Below are positions 62,019-64,000 of a stretch of DNA of 64,000 nt, one piece after another. The notes below the pieces were generated by a model, which made no database searches, was not told the origin of the DNA, and saw nothing but the letters and a program-made list of their open reading frames with translations. Made by a program: the position numbers and the translations under genes. Origin of the DNA: Bog-105 sp965277855 (GTDB taxonomy: Bacteria > Acidobacteriota > Terriglobia > Bryobacterales > Bryobacteraceae); contig OZ255847.1 in assembly GCA_965277855.1 (NCBI GenBank), positions 124,001 through 188,000 of the forward strand, read 5' to 3'. Numbering within the stretch: the first letter of the stretch is position 1; the number at the start of each line of letters is the position of its first letter.

Positions 62019-62068
62019 GTCGATTCCAGTGTGTCAAACCCGCCATGCTGCCAGAATATTGCTTGTAC

Positions 62069-62344
62069 ATGGAACACGCATCAGCCAGACGATGGCTCGT
62101 ACGAGGCGCCGTGCAGGGTGTCGGATTTCGATTTTTCGCGCAGCACAAAGCCACCTCGCTCGGCCTCACCGGCTGGGCTCGCAATCTTGACGACGGCACC
62201 GTCGAAGTCTATGCAGCCGGTCCCGAAGCGCGTTTGTCCGACCTGGCCGCCGCTCTCCACATCGGTCCCAGAATGGCCGACGTACGTAGTGTCGACGAAC
62301 AGACTGCCGCAGTCGAAAATGCCTCCGGCTTCTCGATTCGCTGA
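62069..62344 (+). CDS. acylphosphatase
   Basis: The ATG at 62069 gives 91 residues, a normal acylphosphatase. The catalytic residues are present: Arg21 in VQGVGFRFFAQ and Asn39 in GWARNLDDGTVEV. It hydrolyses acyl phosphates such as acetyl phosphate in the cytosol. Translations starting further upstream (from 61937) would overlap hemB and add no family-like sequence. Confidence 0.9.
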   Translation: MEHASARRWLVRGAVQGVGFRFFAQHKATSLGLTGWARNLDDGTVEVYAAGPEARLSDLAAALHIGPRMADVRSVDEQTAAVENASGFSIR

Positions 62345-62447
62345 AACCCGTTTGTGCTGAAGTAGGAATTGGGTTTTCTGCTGTTCCCATGTTGGATCAC
62401 ACCTGCCTCTTTCTCGTTCGCGCTGCCAAAACTAAAAGGAAATCAAG

Positions 62448-62744
62448 ATGGACAAGCTTGCGCAAAATATACAAGAAGCATTCCTCAACACCGCCAGAAA
62501 AGACCGGACGTTTCTTACGATCTACTTAATGAGCGGCGTGAAGCTCTCGGGGCGGATCAAAAGCTTCGACAAGTATTCAGTCATTCTGGAATCGAACAAC
62601 CAGGAGCAGTTGATTTTTAAGCACGCAATCTCAACCGTAGTTGTGTCTAAGCCCATCAATGCGGGTCTGGGATCTGGAGTGGGAAGCTCGTCGACCCCTG
62701 GCGCTGCGCCAGCCTCCGACGACGGTACCGAGAGCCAACCATAG
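62448..62744 (+). CDS. hfq: RNA chaperone Hfq
   Basis: The 98-residue protein has the Sm1 and Sm2 motifs of Hfq: an N-terminal QNIQEAFLNTARKDR helix, then YLMSGVKLSGRIKSFDKYSV and the FKHAISTVVV end of Sm2. The C-terminal tail is short and Ser/Gly/Ala rich (about 70-98), less extended than in E. coli. Hfq hexamers bind sRNAs and mRNAs. GGAAATCAAG precedes the ATG. Its stop overlaps the hflX start (TAGTG), repeating the hfq-hflX order of proteobacteria. Confidence 0.95.
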   Translation: MDKLAQNIQEAFLNTARKDRTFLTIYLMSGVKLSGRIKSFDKYSVILESNNQEQLIFKHAISTVVVSKPINAGLGSGVGSSSTPGAAPASDDGTESQP

Positions 62745-64000
62745 TGCCCGCCTACGAAGAACGCACGTTAGTAGTCGGCGTGCATTTAACGAGCCGGCCA
62801 CCGGCCTCTGCAACAGCACCTGCGCCTGCCGCGCTCGACCCAAAGGAATCGCTCGAAGAATTAGAAACTCTGGCCGAAAGCGCCGGGGCAAAGGTGATCG
62901 ATCAGATCATTCAGGTACGTCCCGCCCTCGATTCGGCCACACTATTGGGATCCGGCAAGGTCGACGAGATTAAGGACCGTATACATGCCGACAAGATCGA
63001 CACCGTGGTCTTCGACCATGAATTAACTCCAACGCAATTGCGCAACCTTGAGCGCCGCCTCGACGTGAAGATACTCGATCGAACGCAGCTGATCCTGGAT
63101 ATTTTTGCGCGCCGTGCCCGGACCAGTGAAGGTCAATTGCAAGTCGAACTGGCGCAGCTGAATTACCTGATGCCGCGACTGGCCGGACGCGGCACGCAAA
63201 TGTCTCGGCTCGGTGGCGGTATTGGAACCAGGGGCCCTGGTGAAACGCAGCTTGAGACCGATCGCCGGCGTATTGCGAAACGCATCGCCAAGCTGCGCGC
63301 CGATATCGAACGGGTCCGGGCTACTCGCGGCGTACAGCGCTCGCAACGCCAGGCAGTTCCACTATCAACCGTGAGTTTAGTGGGTTACACCAACGCCGGC
63401 AAGTCCACTCTCTTCAACCGGCTCACCGGCGCCGGCGTACTCGCGGACGCCAAAATGTTTGCCACGCTCGATCCCATCGTGCGGCAGATCCGGCTCCCCT
63501 CGCAGCGCCGCATCCTGGTCAGCGATACGGTGGGTTTTATCCGCAATCTCCCCACTACGCTGGTAGACGCCTTTCGCGCCACGCTCGAAGAAGTAACCGC
63601 CGCCGCGCTATTGCTGCACGTGGTCGATATCACGTCGCCAAACGCCGCCGAGCAAACCGCCCATGTCATGAAAGTGCTGAGTGAGATCGGCGCGGAAACC
63701 GCTCCGCAATTGCTTGTGCTGAATAAGAGCGACGGCCTGCCGGAGGCCGACCAGCAGCTTCCGCTGCCCACTTTGACGCATCGGTTGCTGGGCGAAACGG
63801 CACGGCAGAACGCGACCGAGGCCGCCTTGATTTCGGCGCAATCCGGCGTTGGCGTCAAGCAGCTGCTCGATAAGATCGACGGGCAGCTCGTGCAGGACCC
63901 GGTGTCTCGCCAGACGTTCCATTTGCCCTTGGGCGAAGGCCGCGTGCTGCATCTGCTGCATGAGCGGGCGGCAGTGCTCTCACAGCGCTACTGCAACGAT
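62744..64000 (+). CDS. hflX: GTPase HflX, 3' end outside the window
   Basis: GTG at 62744 overlaps the hfq stop by 1 nt (TAGTG). The visible 419 codons show the HflX N-terminal domain with a GPGETQLETDRRR segment, then the G domain with G1 GYTNAGKSTLFN (about 214-225), G3 DTVGF, G4 NKSD and the C-terminal ...HERAAVLSQRY. HflX splits stalled ribosomes and is induced under heat stress. The frame is open to the window edge, so the last residues are not visible. Confidence 0.95.
   Translation, partial: MPAYEERTLVVGVHLTSRPPASATAPAPAALDPKESLEELETLAESAGAKVIDQIIQVRPALDSATLLGSGKVDEIKDRIHADKIDTVVFDHELTPTQLRNLERRLDVKILDRTQLILDIFARRARTSEGQLQVELAQLNYLMPRLAGRGTQMSRLGGGIGTRGPGETQLETDRRRIAKRIAKLRADIERVRATRGVQRSQRQAVPLSTVSLVGYTNAGKSTLFNRLTGAGVLADAKMFATLDPIVRQIRLPSQRRILVSDTVGFIRNLPTTLVDAFRATLEEVTAAALLLHVVDITSPNAAEQTAHVMKVLSEIGAETAPQLLVLNKSDGLPEADQQLPLPTLTHRLLGETARQNATEAALISAQSGVGVKQLLDKIDGQLVQDPVSRQTFHLPLGEGRVLHLLHERAAVLSQRYCND

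Noticed and set aside
61937..62068. Upstream-extended acylphosphatase start
   Set aside because: Overlaps hemB and adds a sequence with no acylphosphatase match.

Overview
The window looks like chromosomal DNA of an Acidobacteriota member, most like the Bryobacterales/Solibacter lineage. The evidence is several giant Oar-type TonB-dependent receptors with N-terminal carboxypeptidase-regulatory domains, two acidobacterial-type MacB/FtsX permeases (ADOP class), a divergent PadR regulator, PEP-CTERM/HAF-repeat coding, Tat-exported oxidoreductase and glycosidase-like proteins, and moderately high G+C. Genes are dense on both strands. I see no rRNA, tRNA or CRISPR array, and no intact phage or conjugative module.

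Layout. 1-6675: a surface-glycan/lipid-linked sugar cluster (methyltransferase and SIS isomerase on minus; NeuB-like synthase, KdsC-like phosphatase, polyprenyl-phosphate-type glycosyltransferase, UPF0104 membrane protein and UDP-galactopyranose-mutase-like flavoprotein on plus). 6.7-18.8 kb: housekeeping and stress genes (Uma2 nuclease-like, lysozyme-like protein, CCA-adding enzyme, XerD-type recombinase, HlyD adaptor, ThiC, glutathione peroxidase, Gfo/Idh/MocA oxidoreductase, general stress protein, BON lipoprotein, DHFR-like reductase). 18.8-23.9 kb: BtuB-like receptor divergent from an ABC exporter with a lipoprotein, then a 2Fe-2S ferredoxin. 24-26.9 kb: a decayed HAF-repeat/PEP-CTERM gene split by an IS3-family element with a TAT target duplication, next to a fragment of a second ferredoxin tail. 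26.9-49.1 kb: four further large TonB-dependent receptors interleaved with a TPR protein, a six-hairpin-glycosidase-like protein, ArgS, aconitase, a Nudix hydrolase and a cupin. 49.1-58.9 kb: two ADOP permeases, a transposase remnant fused to a conserved hypothetical, a two-domain retropepsin-like protease, a VOC protein and PadR with a clear operator candidate. 58.9-64 kb: NmrA-like reductase divergent from a TetR regulator, a decayed DNA-methyltransferase fragment, HemB, acylphosphatase and an hfq-hflX operon running off the end.

The observations most worth following are: (i) the IS3 insertion whose in-silico removal exactly restores the signal-peptide-to-HAF reading frame; (ii) a chimeric reading frame joining transposase sequence to a conserved acidobacterial protein; (iii) remnants of a ferredoxin tail and of a DNA methyltransferase; (iv) the glycan cluster, whose NeuB-like enzyme lacks the C-terminal SAF domain and has no visible CMP-sugar synthetase. 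I did not find an obviously new defence or RNA-based system; the glycan cluster is the best candidate for undescribed biochemistry.
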